NCBI GenBank assembly: GCA_964614535.1
Contig: CAZTOZ010000071.1
Coordinates: 18,454 to 82,453 of the forward strand
Source of the DNA: JALSHZ01 sp964614535
Lineage (GTDB): Bacteria > Pseudomonadota > Gammaproteobacteria > UWMA-0217
Length of the DNA stretch: 64,000 nucleotides
Reading direction: 5' to 3'
Numbering within the stretch: position 1 is the first letter of the stretch; every line of letters starts with the position of its first letter. The position numbers and the translations under genes were made by a program. This document shows, piece after piece, positions 26,148-35,086 of the stretch. The notes under the pieces are model-generated. The model was not told the DNA's origin and made no database searches. It saw nothing but the letters and a program-made list of their open reading frames with translations.

Positions 26148-26798
26148 TCACTGTTCCGCCAGCCGGGCAAGACTCTCCCCGGCGATTTCCCGCACTTCGG
26201 GGTCTTCGTCCCGCAGACAGCGTTCGAGAGGGGGGCGCGCCTCCGGCGCGCCGGTGAGCCCGAGGTAGTGGCAGGCGTCGGCCCGCACCTCGACCGACGG
26301 ACTGCGCGTCAACTCCCCCAGCGCATCGACGGCAGCGGCCAGTTGGGGCGTACCCTCCAGCGATTCGAAAATGGCGCCAAGCCCTGCCTTGACGTTGATC
26401 TTCTGCGCCGGATCGGCAAGCAGCCGGAGCAACGCCGCCATGCTGTCGGGCGTCTGTTCGACGAAGCGGGTGGCCTCGTCGAGCTGCCCACTGGCGAGCA
26501 TCTCCGCCAGGTAGTCGGCCTGCCCTTCCACGCTGCCGGCCTTCTCCGCCCACGCCTCCAGCTCCGGCCGGCGATGGGCGCCAGTGAGGACGAAACCACC
26601 GATGCGAATCCACGGCACCGAACGGACGCCGAGCGCTTCGGCCACCTCTGGCCGGGCTTCCAGATTGACCGCCTCCAGCCGGCCGATCGTGCCCGCCTTG
26701 AGCATCTCCGCCAGCGCCGCCAATACCACCGGACAGTGGGGACAGTGGGTGCCGACGACGATCATCGCATCGGGCACGGTGGAACGGGTTTCCTTCAT
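26148..26798 (-). CDS. Thioredoxin-fold and HEAT-repeat fusion protein
   Basis: This 216-residue protein starts with a glutaredoxin/thioredoxin-like domain (about 10-90) carrying CPHC (19-22) and cis-proline VRSVPWIRIGG. It continues into an all-helical region with HEAT-like repeats (about 120-216, for example SPSVEVRADACHYLGLTG and DEDPEVREIAGESLARL). There is no signal peptide, so it is cytoplasmic. The HEAT part suggests docking to a partner protein. Its ATG overlaps the uup stop by four bases. A redox role linked to Uup or ribosomes is only inferred from that operon. Confidence 0.8.
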   Translation of the reverse strand: MKETRSTVPDAMIVVGTHCPHCPVVLAALAEMLKAGTIGRLEAVNLEARPEVAEALGVRSVPWIRIGGFVLTGAHRRPELEAWAEKAGSVEGQADYLAEMLASGQLDEATRFVEQTPDSMAALLRLLADPAQKINVKAGLGAIFESLEGTPQLAAAVDALGELTRSPSVEVRADACHYLGLTGAPEARPPLERCLRDEDPEVREIAGESLARLAEQ

Positions 26799-28669
26799 TG
26801 CTGTGCCTCCAGTTCTTCCCAGCGCGCATAGGCCTGCGCCAACTCCGCCTCGATGGTCTCCTGTTCACGGGTGACGGCGGCCACCTCGTCGGCATGGTCA
26901 CGATAGAAATCGGGATCGGCCAGCCGCGCGTGTACGGCCTCGAGCCGTTGCTCCAGCGCTTCGATCCGCTGTGGCAACGCCTCCAGCTCCCGTTTCGCAT
27001 TGTAGCTGAGCTTCTTCTGCTGCGGTCGCGGGCGGTTTCTGCCGTCGCGCCTGGAGGCCGGGCCGGGCGCCGTCTCCGCCACCTCGGGCCGCTGTCGCAA
27101 CCAGTCGCGATAGCCACCCACATATTCGTTGACCACACCATCGCCCTCGAACACCAGCGTCGAGGTGACGACATTGTCGAGAAATTCACGGTCATGGCTG
27201 ACCAACAGCACGGTACCGTCGAACTCGACCAGCAGCGACTCGAGCAATTCCAGCGTCTCCACGTCGAGATCGTTGGTGGGCTCATCCAGCACCAGCAGAT
27301 TGGCCGGACGGGCGAACAGCTTGGCCAGCAACAGCCGGTTCTTCTCGCCACCGGAGAGCTTGGTGATCGGCGCCCGGGCCCGTGCCGGCGAAAAGAGAAA
27401 ATCCTGCAAATAGGAGATGACATGCTTCGGCCGGCCGTTGACGACGATGCGATCGGAACCGCCAGCGACATTCTCCTGGGCCGTCTGGGACGGATCGAGC
27501 GACGCCCTCAACTGATCGAAATAGGCCACCTGGAGATTGGTGCCCACCCTGATCCTGCCCGAGCGCGGCTGCAACCGCCCCAGCAGCAGCTCGATCAGCG
27601 TCGATTTGCCGACGCCGTTGGGCCCGAGAATACCGATCTTGTCGCCCCGCAATATCGTCGTGGAGAAATCACGGACGATGGGCTTGCCGTCGTAGTCGAA
27701 ACCGACATCCTGTGCTTCGATGACGATCTTGCCGGAGGCATCGGCCGCGTTGACCTGGATATTGGCCTGACCGATGCGTTGCCGCCGCGCGGCCCGGTCC
27801 CGCCGCATCTTCTCCAGCGCCCGCACCCGCCCTTCATTGCGGGTGCGGCGCGCCTTGATGCCCTGACGAATCCACGTCTCCTCCTGCGCAAGCCGCTTGT
27901 CGAACTCGGCCTGCTGCCGCGCCTCGACCGCAAGCGCATCCGCCTTGCCGCGCAGATAGGCCGCGTAGTCGCCGGGCCAGCTGGTGATGCGGCCGCGGTC
28001 GATCTCGACGATGCGGGTGGCGAGCCGGCGCAGGAAGGCGCGATCATGGGTGACGAAGACCAGCGTCAGCCCGGCGCCGAGCAGAAAATCCTCCAGCCAT
28101 TCGATCGACGCCACGTCGAGGTGGTTGCTGGGCTCGTCCAGCAACAGAATATCGGGCTCGCTGACCAGCGCCCGCGCCAACAGAACCCGCCGTTTCAATC
28201 CGCCGGAGAGAGTGACCACATCGGCATCGGCCGGCAACCCCAACCGCGAGAGGGTGGTGGCGATGCGCTGCTCGATGCGCCAGCCGTCGGCGGCCTCGAT
28301 CCGCTGCTGCAACCGCGTCATCTCCTCCATCGCGCCACGGGCGCCGAGGTCCTGGGTGACATGGTGATAGCGGGCGATGATCTCCCCCAGGTCGCCCAAC
28401 CCGGCGGCGACGACATCATAGACGTTGCCGTCGATCCGGCGCGGCACCTCCTGCTCCAGCCGCGCGATCCTCACCCCCTGCTGCAGGGAGATCTCACCGT
28501 CGTCGGGACGGATCTCGCCGGCAATGATCTTGAGCAGCGTCGACTTTCCCTCGCCATTGCGTCCCACCAGCGCCACCCGCTCGCCACGCTCCAGTGAGAA
28601 TTCGACACCATCGAGCAACGGCGGCAGGCCGTAGCTCAGATGGATGTCCTGCAACCGCAACAGCGCCAT
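26795..28669 (-). CDS. uup: ABC-F ATPase Uup
   Basis: This ABC-F protein, with no membrane domain, acts on ribosomes or on DNA branch intermediates; in E. coli loss of Uup raises precise transposon excision. The 624-residue protein has two ATPase halves (GRNGEGKST at 36-44; GPNGVGKST in the second), signatures TLSGGLKRR and KLSGGEKNR, Walker B DILLLDEPSNHLD and LLVLDEPTNDLD, and an inter-domain arm rich in Arg. A C-terminal coiled coil (about 560-624) distinguishes Uup from EttA and YheS. It starts at the base following the tex stop. Confidence 0.92.
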   Translation of the reverse strand: MALLRLQDIHLSYGLPPLLDGVEFSLERGERVALVGRNGEGKSTLLKIIAGEIRPDDGEISLQQGVRIARLEQEVPRRIDGNVYDVVAAGLGDLGEIIARYHHVTQDLGARGAMEEMTRLQQRIEAADGWRIEQRIATTLSRLGLPADADVVTLSGGLKRRVLLARALVSEPDILLLDEPSNHLDVASIEWLEDFLLGAGLTLVFVTHDRAFLRRLATRIVEIDRGRITSWPGDYAAYLRGKADALAVEARQQAEFDKRLAQEETWIRQGIKARRTRNEGRVRALEKMRRDRAARRQRIGQANIQVNAADASGKIVIEAQDVGFDYDGKPIVRDFSTTILRGDKIGILGPNGVGKSTLIELLLGRLQPRSGRIRVGTNLQVAYFDQLRASLDPSQTAQENVAGGSDRIVVNGRPKHVISYLQDFLFSPARARAPITKLSGGEKNRLLLAKLFARPANLLVLDEPTNDLDVETLELLESLLVEFDGTVLLVSHDREFLDNVVTSTLVFEGDGVVNEYVGGYRDWLRQRPEVAETAPGPASRRDGRNRPRPQQKKLSYNAKRELEALPQRIEALEQRLEAVHARLADPDFYRDHADEVAAVTREQETIEAELAQAYARWEELEAQQ

Positions 28670-30940
28670 CTACTTGCGCGCCTTGGCAAACGCCGCCGCC
28701 ATCGCACCGGCCGGCGTGGCCTGCTGCCGGGACCGCCCCCGCCGACCGGCGGCGCGGCTCGGCGCCGCCCGTGCACCACCACGCTCGTCGAGGCGCATCG
28801 TCAACGCGATGCGTTGGCGCTTCTCATCCACCTCCACCACTTTCACCTTGACCACCTGCCCGGCCGCCACCACGTCATGGGGGTCCTTGACGAAGCGGTC
28901 GGCCAGGCGGGAGACGTGCACCAGGCCGTCCTGATGCACGCCGATGTCGACGAAGGCGCCGAAGTGGGTCACATTGGTGACCACCCCCTCCAGCACCATT
29001 CCGGGCGCCAGGTCGGCCACGGTCTCGACCCCTTCACGAAAACTGGCGGTGACGAACTCGGGACGCGGGTCGCGACCCGGCTTCTCCAGCTCGCCGAGAA
29101 TGTCCCGCACCGTCGGCAGGCCGAAGCGCTCGTCGGTGAAGCGGGCCGGGTCGAGCGAGCGCAACAGTGCGCGATCGCCGATCAGCTCGCCGACCGGCCT
29201 GCCGGTGAATTCGACGATGCGTTCGACCACCGGATAGGCCTCGGGATGGACCGCGGAAGCGTCCAGCGGATCGTCGCCGTCCATGATGCGCAGGAACCCG
29301 GCCGCCTGCTCGAAGGCCTTGGGACCGAGCCGGGGCACCCTCATCAGCTGTTTGCGGCTGCGAAAGGCGCCTTCGGCATCGCGGTGGGCGACGATGTTTC
29401 GCGCCAACGTCGGCGACAACCCGGAAACCCGCGTCAGCAATGGTACCGAGGCGGTATTGACATCGACGCCGACGGCGTTGACACAGTCCTCCACCACCGC
29501 ATCGAGCTTGCGCCCCAGCGCCGTCTGATTGACGTCGTGCTGGTACTGGCCGACCCCGATCGACTTGGGGTCGATCTTCACCAGCTCCGCCAGTGGATCC
29601 TGCAAGCGCCGCGCGATCGATACCGCGCCACGCAGCGACACGTCCAGATCGGGGAACTCCTCCGACGCCAGCGCCGAGGCCGAATAGACCGATGCGCCCG
29701 CCTCCGAGACCACCACCTGGGTCAACCGCAGCTCGGGATGGCGCCGCCGCAATTCGGTCACCAGCCGGTCCGTCTCCCGCGAGGCGGTGCCATTGCCGAT
29801 GCTCACCAGCTCGACGCCATGGCGCAACGCCAGCCGCGCCAGCTCGTCGATGGAACGGTCCCACTGCTTCTTCGGCGGGTGGGGATAGATCGTCGCCGTC
29901 TCCAGCAGCTTGCCAGTGGCATCGATCACCGCCACCTTGACACCAGTGCGGATTCCCGGATCCAGCCCCATGCAGACTCTCGGCCCGGCTGGCGCCGCCA
30001 GCAGCAGATCACCGAGATTCCGTCCGAAGACGTCGATGGCGGCGGCCTCGGCCATTTCGCGCAGCCGCAGATAGAGCTCCACCTCCAGCTTGTTGTGGAG
30101 TTTGACCTTCCAGGTCCAGGCGACCGCCTGACGGAGAAAACCGTCGGCGGGACGGCCTCGCTCCTCGATACCGAAACGGCGGGCGATCCGCTGCTCGCAA
30201 GGGTGCGGCGCCGCCGTATCGTGCTCGACATCGAGCGACAGCGACAGCACCCCCTCGTTGCGGCCCCGAAACAGCGCCAGCGCCCGGTGGGACGGTACCC
30301 TGGCGATCGGCTCGGCATAGTCGAAATAGTCGGCGAACTTGTGTCCGGTCTCCGCCTTCCCCTCGACCACCGTCGAGCGCAGCAATGCGTGCCGCCAGAA
30401 ATACTCCCGCAACGTGGCCAGCAGCTCGGCATCCTCGGCGAAACGCTCCATCAGGATCTGCCGCGCGCCGTCGAGGGCCGTGGTCGCATCGGCCACGCCG
30501 TTGTCGGGATCGACGAATCGCGCCGCCTCCTCCGCCGGCGTCAGGGCCGGATCTTCCAGCAAGGCCAGCGCCAACGGTTCGAGCCCCGCCTCACGGGCGA
30601 TCTGCGCCTTGGTACGCCGCTTCGGCTTGTAGGGAAGATAGAGATCCTCCAGCTCGGTCTTGGTCGCGGCCGCCTCGATGCGGGCCCGCAACGCCCCATC
30701 CAGCTTGCCCTGCTCGTCGATGGACTTGAGGATCGCGGCGCGGCGCTCGTCCAGCTCGCGCAGATAGGCGAGCCGCGACGCCAGCGTCCGCAACTGGACG
30801 TCGTCGAGCCCGCCGGTGGCCTCCTTGCGATAGCGGGCGATGAACGGCACGGTGGCGCCCTCGTCGAGGAGCGCAATCGCGGCTTCGGCCTGGCGGGCGT
30901 CGATCTTCAGCTCCGTGGCAATCTGGTCGGCAATGGGCAT
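28670..30940 (-). CDS. tex: Transcription accessory protein Tex
   Basis: This nucleic-acid-binding protein is related to eukaryotic Spt6 and is involved in transcription and RNA turnover. From ATG 30940 (MPIADQIATELKI) it has 756 residues, the family length. The order is N-terminal helical domain, YqgF-like domain (GLDPGIRTGVKVAVID), helix-hairpin-helix repeats (ASVPLLTRVSGLSP, KQLMRVPRLGPK) and a C-terminal S1 domain (GMVLEGVVTNVTHFGAFVDI), then a basic tail. No strong ribosome site is visible. The frame runs open far upstream without homology. It heads an operon with uup. Confidence 0.95.
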   Translation of the reverse strand: MPIADQIATELKIDARQAEAAIALLDEGATVPFIARYRKEATGGLDDVQLRTLASRLAYLRELDERRAAILKSIDEQGKLDGALRARIEAAATKTELEDLYLPYKPKRRTKAQIAREAGLEPLALALLEDPALTPAEEAARFVDPDNGVADATTALDGARQILMERFAEDAELLATLREYFWRHALLRSTVVEGKAETGHKFADYFDYAEPIARVPSHRALALFRGRNEGVLSLSLDVEHDTAAPHPCEQRIARRFGIEERGRPADGFLRQAVAWTWKVKLHNKLEVELYLRLREMAEAAAIDVFGRNLGDLLLAAPAGPRVCMGLDPGIRTGVKVAVIDATGKLLETATIYPHPPKKQWDRSIDELARLALRHGVELVSIGNGTASRETDRLVTELRRRHPELRLTQVVVSEAGASVYSASALASEEFPDLDVSLRGAVSIARRLQDPLAELVKIDPKSIGVGQYQHDVNQTALGRKLDAVVEDCVNAVGVDVNTASVPLLTRVSGLSPTLARNIVAHRDAEGAFRSRKQLMRVPRLGPKAFEQAAGFLRIMDGDDPLDASAVHPEAYPVVERIVEFTGRPVGELIGDRALLRSLDPARFTDERFGLPTVRDILGELEKPGRDPRPEFVTASFREGVETVADLAPGMVLEGVVTNVTHFGAFVDIGVHQDGLVHVSRLADRFVKDPHDVVAAGQVVKVKVVEVDEKRQRIALTMRLDERGGARAAPSRAAGRRGRSRQQATPAGAMAAAFAKARK

Positions 30941-31105
30941 GGCTGTCGGTCCGGGTGGAAAAACGGGTGCAGGATGATAATTCATTTGGCGACGCAACGG
31001 TTCCTCCCGGACACGCGCCACGCGCCTTCGAAAAACGGGGGCAATGGTAGCAGACCGTTTCCATGCCTGGATGCGCCCATCGCGGCGCGGCGATACAATC
31101 CGGCC

Positions 31106-31927
31106 ATGACCATCAACGAAGCCCATATCGCGCTGGCCACGCGGCTGCTCGACGCCATCGACTTTCCCAAGGTCGCACGGATCCATCTGCCACCATCGGC
31201 CGAGCACGGCGGAAAGGACGACGATTTCGGCTTCGTTTTTCTCACCGACGGTTCCGTCGGCGCTTTCTACACCCACCTCGAAGACACCCTCCCCCGGCTG
31301 CGGAGGCGCCACACCCTGCCCGCGCCAACGGCACTGCCCGAGCTGTTGGCACAACGCGATCTGGCCGACCGGGCGGTGGGCATCGGGCTGTTCAATGCGA
31401 TCGGCGCCCACCTGATGAGGCGCGCCCGTTTCCAGCCGCCCCAGGCGACGAGAAGCGACGGGGCGCACGAGCCCGACGCCGGCGAGACAGTGGGGATGGT
31501 GGGCTATTTCTGCCCATTGGTGGAAAAACTCACGCGGCGGGGCTGCCGCGTCGTCGTCCTCGAACGACAGCCGGAACGGGTGACGACCGGTCCCGGTGTC
31601 AGCGTGGCCACCGACCCGGCCGTGCTGGCCGACTGCCGGTCGATCGTCTGCACCGGCGCCACGCTGATCAACGACACGCTCGACGAGCTGCTGGCCGCCG
31701 CCGGGCCGGGCAAGCCGTTCAACCTCATCGGCCCCACCGCCAGCCTGTTGCCCGACGCGCTGTTCGAACACGGGATCAGCGCCACCGGCGGGGTGTTTTT
31801 CCCCGATGCGGAAAGACTGAAGGAAAAACTGGACGCCGCGGAATCCTGGGGGGCGACCGGGCGGAAATTCCAGCTGACGCCCAGCAACTATCCGGGGGTC
31901 GATGCGCTGCTGGCGGCGGCGACCTGA
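31106..31927 (+). CDS. DUF364-type (putative heavy-metal chelation domain) protein
   Basis: This 273-residue cytoplasmic protein resembles the DUF364 family (PF04016). It has an N-terminal enolase-like part, then a Rossmann-like half with VGMVGYFCPLVEKL, CRVVVLERQPE, SIVCTGATLINDTLDELL and FNLIGPTASLLPDALF. Family members are suspected to chelate metals or pterin-like ligands, without proof. A TACAAT box ends six bases before the ATG, leaving almost no leader. It is divergent from tex. Confidence 0.65.
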   Translation: MTINEAHIALATRLLDAIDFPKVARIHLPPSAEHGGKDDDFGFVFLTDGSVGAFYTHLEDTLPRLRRRHTLPAPTALPELLAQRDLADRAVGIGLFNAIGAHLMRRARFQPPQATRSDGAHEPDAGETVGMVGYFCPLVEKLTRRGCRVVVLERQPERVTTGPGVSVATDPAVLADCRSIVCTGATLINDTLDELLAAAGPGKPFNLIGPTASLLPDALFEHGISATGGVFFPDAERLKEKLDAAESWGATGRKFQLTPSNYPGVDALLAAAT

Positions 31928-31984
31928 AGAACCGCCTCCAAAGGCGCCGTGGGACGGGTGGCGGAAAAAACGTCGTTGCGCACC

Positions 31985-32347
31985 TCAACCCGCCCGATCG
32001 ATATGAACCCCTTTCAGGCGCAACGCCACCAACAGCGCACGGGTCTCGCGCCCCATTCCGTCGAGATCCAGCACCTTGGCGCCTTTCAGGTAGCGATGCT
32101 CGTCGAGGTAGAGCTGGGTGATTTTCGGTTGCCGGCCCAAGCCACGAAAAACGGCGGCGATGATCTCGCTGATCGACTCGTAGGGCGAATCGACGAAGTA
32201 GAGCCGCCCCCGCCCGCTGCGATAATGGACCCGCCCCGGGCAGAGATTGTAGAACACCCTTGCTTCGTCGTCGGTCGCCAGCAAACCGGTGGCGCGCCTG
32301 CGCGCCACGGCCGAACGCGCGCAACGGGAGCTGACGGGACCGATCAT
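31985..32347 (-). CDS. Small conserved protein, unknown function
   Basis: This 120-residue protein has no recognised domain. The N-terminus is very basic (CARSAVARRRATG), and the rest alternates strands and helices (GRLYFVDSPYESISEIIAAV; KGAKVLDLDGMGRETRAL). There are only two cysteines and no signal peptide. It lies 22 bases after the coiled-coil gene in the same direction, so the two may be co-expressed. Confidence that it is coding comes from its protein-like composition and from having no better overlapping frame. Confidence 0.6.
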   Translation of the reverse strand: MIGPVSSRCARSAVARRRATGLLATDDEARVFYNLCPGRVHYRSGRGRLYFVDSPYESISEIIAAVFRGLGRQPKITQLYLDEHRYLKGAKVLDLDGMGRETRALLVALRLKGVHIDRAG

Positions 32348-32369
32348 CGCTCTTCCAACGCCTCGCCGG

Positions 32370-32717
32370 TCAGATCTTCTCGCGGATCCTGGAAATGCCT
32401 TCCTTCACTTCCTCGCGCAGTTTTTTTGCCAGTTCCCACCCTTCGTGGACCTTCTCCTCCGAGGCATCGACCAGTTCGCCCGCCTTTTCCTTCAACTCCG
32501 ACAGCTTCTCCTCGATCTTGTCCCACTCCTCCTCCATCTCCAGCTTCGCCAGGTGCATCCGCACCCGCCACTCGTCCTTGTTGGCGTATTTCTCCTGCAA
32601 CTCTTCCAGCTCTTCCTCGATCTCCAGCTTGGCGATCTGCAGTCTGATCTCGAGTTCTTTCTTCTCCTCCTTGAGTTCCTCGACGAGGTTGGCAAATTTC
32701 TCTTTCAGGTCGATCAT
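32370..32717 (-). CDS. Highly charged coiled-coil protein, unknown function
   Basis: These 115 residues consist almost wholly of Glu, Lys, Leu, Ile and Arg with heptad spacing (KFANLVEELKEEKKELEIRL, LEEELEELQEKYANKDEW-type). One long helix hairpin or a trimeric coil is predicted. No cysteine, signal or membrane segment is present. The C-terminal 11-residue amphipathic pattern (VDASEEKVHEGWELAKKL) resembles apolipoprotein- or LEA-like helices, fitting its position beside osmolyte-synthesis genes. That link is inference. A GGAGGAA ribosome site precedes the start. Confidence 0.72.
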   Translation of the reverse strand: MIDLKEKFANLVEELKEEKKELEIRLQIAKLEIEEELEELQEKYANKDEWRVRMHLAKLEMEEEWDKIEEKLSELKEKAGELVDASEEKVHEGWELAKKLREEVKEGISRIREKI

Positions 32718-32796
32718 CGTTCATTCCTCCACGGTTTGATGGACATACCGGCTACCTCTTGGATAGCACATGCGGCCGGCACCGGTTTGATCCAGG

Positions 32797-34005
32797 TCAT
32801 CGGTTGTCCATTTCCACCGCGTCGAGCAACGTATCGGCAAAATCGGGTATCGCGCTGAAGACACGGTTCCAGTTGGCCATGAACGGCACCTCCTCCGGAT
32901 GGCCCAGATAGACTTCGCCGGCACGGACGATGGCCTGGGTGAACAGCTCCACCGCCTGCTCCTCGGCATGACGGTCGAAGTCCAGGCCATTGAGCAGCGC
33001 ATCGGCCTCGTAGCGCTCGATCATATCCAGCGCCTGCCGGTAGTAGGTGGCCTTCAGGGTGCGAAAAAAGGCGGAGCTGAGCTGGATGCCCTCGGTGGCC
33101 AGCTTGCGGAAGATGGCCTTGGCGATCTCGTGGGCCATCCGCGCCAGTCCGCCGCTGTAGTCGGCATCCCCCATCACCTGATGTTTGTGGTCGTAGTTGT
33201 CGGCCAGATCCACCTGACAGACGTGGCGGTTGGTGACATTGCGATAGACCTCGGAGAGCATGCCGATCTCCAGGCTCCAGTCGCCCGGAATACGCATCGC
33301 CGGGATGATTTCGGTCCGCATGCCGAACTCGCCCGCCAGCGGATAGCGGAACGACCCGAGAAATTCCAGATAGGGCACCGGGCCCAGTATTTTCAGCGAC
33401 TGGATCAGCGGCGCCACCAGCAGCCGCACGGCCCGGCCACTCAAGCGATTGTCGTGGATGCGGGAGTAGTATCCCTTGGCGAAGACGAAATCGAACAGCG
33501 GATTGGCCAGCGGATAGAACAGCCGGGCCGGCAGGTCGCGTTCATAGGTGACGATGTCGCAGTCGTGCAGCGCGATCACCTTGGCGTTGTTGGCAGCAAG
33601 AACATAGCCCATGCAGAACCAGACGTTGCGTCCCTTGCCCTCCTGCGTGGGCGAGAGCCCTTTTTCCGCCAGCCGCGAATCGAGCGCGCGCAGCGCCGGG
33701 CCGTCGTTCCAGAGAATTTTCTTGCGCTGGGGCAGGCGATCGAAGAACCGCCTGGCCCGTTCGAACTGGGCGGCGTCGGCGCGATCCAGCCCGATGACGA
33801 TCTCACCGATATAGCCGGCGCCCGCCAGTTTCTCGACGATCGTTCCCAACGCCGGCCCTTCCAGCTCGGAATAGAGCGACGGCAGAATCAGCGTCATCGG
33901 GTTCTTTTGGCTGAAACCCAGTAGCTCGGCCTCCAGCGCCTCCAGCGGCCTGTCGGTGAGTTTGTGCAGCGTCGTGATCGCCCCTGCCTGTGAAAAATCG
34001 CTCAT
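32797..34005 (-). CDS. gpgS: Glucosyl-3-phosphoglycerate synthase (GT81)
   Basis: It probably transfers glucose from an NDP-glucose to 3-phosphoglycerate, the first step towards the compatible solute glucosylglycerate. The 402-residue GT-A enzyme has ILPSLYSELEGPAL (nucleotide-sugar region), the metal-binding DCD at 148-150 in ALHDCDIVTYER, and FGMRTEIIPAMRIPGDWSLE. The matching phosphatase gene lies 236 bases upstream in the same direction. Mannosyl-3-phosphoglycerate synthase of another class is a less likely alternative. The gap to the phosphatase gene shows no recognisable feature. Confidence 0.8.
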   Translation of the reverse strand: MSDFSQAGAITTLHKLTDRPLEALEAELLGFSQKNPMTLILPSLYSELEGPALGTIVEKLAGAGYIGEIVIGLDRADAAQFERARRFFDRLPQRKKILWNDGPALRALDSRLAEKGLSPTQEGKGRNVWFCMGYVLAANNAKVIALHDCDIVTYERDLPARLFYPLANPLFDFVFAKGYYSRIHDNRLSGRAVRLLVAPLIQSLKILGPVPYLEFLGSFRYPLAGEFGMRTEIIPAMRIPGDWSLEIGMLSEVYRNVTNRHVCQVDLADNYDHKHQVMGDADYSGGLARMAHEIAKAIFRKLATEGIQLSSAFFRTLKATYYRQALDMIERYEADALLNGLDFDRHAEEQAVELFTQAIVRAGEVYLGHPEEVPFMANWNRVFSAIPDFADTLLDAVEMDNR

Positions 34006-34241
34006 CGCTCCCTCCCGTTCCGTCGTCTGTCACCATCCGTTCCGAACACCACCGGCCGACTCGTCGCCCTCGGACGAATCCCCTGGGGCCGGGTACGGAC
34101 CACCGCTTTCTCGCACAATCGGCTGCCGACCACAACCATCGGTGATCTGGCCAATCCCGTCGGGCGAACGATTCGACGCCGTTGCCACCACATGCCGAAG
34201 GTCACGGACCGCCGCGCCGGGGGGACACCTCAGGATGGATT

Positions 34242-35081
34242 TCACCGCTGCCCGCCCAGCAGTTCGAGGATCGCCTCGTTCCATCCCGCCGGCCCCGGCA
34301 GCCGGGTCCACAAGATTCTGTCGGCCTGCGGCGCAATCGGATCGGAGTCGGGATTGGCGACGACCACGGCAACATCGGCGGCTTCGAGCATCTGCAGATC
34401 GTTCGGCCCGTCGCCAAGAGCGATCGACGTCAGCGCCCGGCCCCGTCTCTCCTCCAGCAAGTGGTGCAGCCACCGCATCGCATCGGCCTTGCTGGTGTCT
34501 CCCATCACATGAAAGAAGCGCCCGCCCTTGACCAACGTCAGCCCATGGTCCGCCAACGCCCGGCGAAAGGCCGACAGCGCCGCCTCGCTGCCCCGCCAGA
34601 CGATCGGCTCCGACGCCTCCCGCTGGCCCGCGCGGCGGGCATCGTCGGGCGGCAGGCCGGTACGGGCCGCCAATGTCGCCACGTCCCAATCGGAGAAGCC
34701 CTCGAAGCGAAAGGACGAATCCGCGCGCAGGGTCGCCAGCAGCGCCACGATGCCGGCATGGTCGGCGCCGAAACGACGAATACGGTAGCCGTCCCGCTCA
34801 CGGTCGCCGGGGACGCCGATGTCGTACGCCCGCGGCCAGGCCACGAACGCACCATTCTCACCGATCACCGGGTGATCGAGCCCCAGACGGTCGGCCAGCA
34901 TCACCAGTTCGGGGAAGGTCTTGCTCGACGTCAGCACCACCGGCACGCCACCACGGCGCAACTCGTCGAGGGCCGGCCGCGCGGCCGCGTAGGAGTAGTC
35001 GTGATGGTCGAGCAGAGTGCCGTCGAGATCGGTATAGACGACGATTTCCTCCGCGGGCAGCGGAAACCTCATCGCCGTCAC
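34242..35081 (-). CDS. HAD-family glucosyl/mannosyl-3-phosphoglycerate phosphatase
   Basis: This 279-residue HAD hydrolase of the MPGP (Cof-type, C2B cap) group has motif I DLDGTLLD (18-25), motif II LTSSKT, the lysine of VKGGRFFHVMG and motif IV GDGPNDLQML. With the adjacent gpgS-type enzyme it should remove the phosphate from glucosyl-3-phosphoglycerate to yield glucosylglycerate. It resembles E. coli YedP in family. It ends 236 bases before gpgS and begins five bases after the amidase gene, so this whole segment reads as one direction. Confidence 0.85.
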   Translation of the reverse strand: MTAMRFPLPAEEIVVYTDLDGTLLDHHDYSYAAARPALDELRRGGVPVVLTSSKTFPELVMLADRLGLDHPVIGENGAFVAWPRAYDIGVPGDRERDGYRIRRFGADHAGIVALLATLRADSSFRFEGFSDWDVATLAARTGLPPDDARRAGQREASEPIVWRGSEAALSAFRRALADHGLTLVKGGRFFHVMGDTSKADAMRWLHHLLEERRGRALTSIALGDGPNDLQMLEAADVAVVVANPDSDPIAPQADRILWTRLPGPAGWNEAILELLGGQR

Positions 35082-35086
35082 CCCGG

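Noticed and set aside
28640..31105. Long plus-strand frame opposite tex running into the DUF364 gene
   Set aside because: The part before 31106 is antisense to tex. Only the DUF364 part has protein-like sequence and a proper start.
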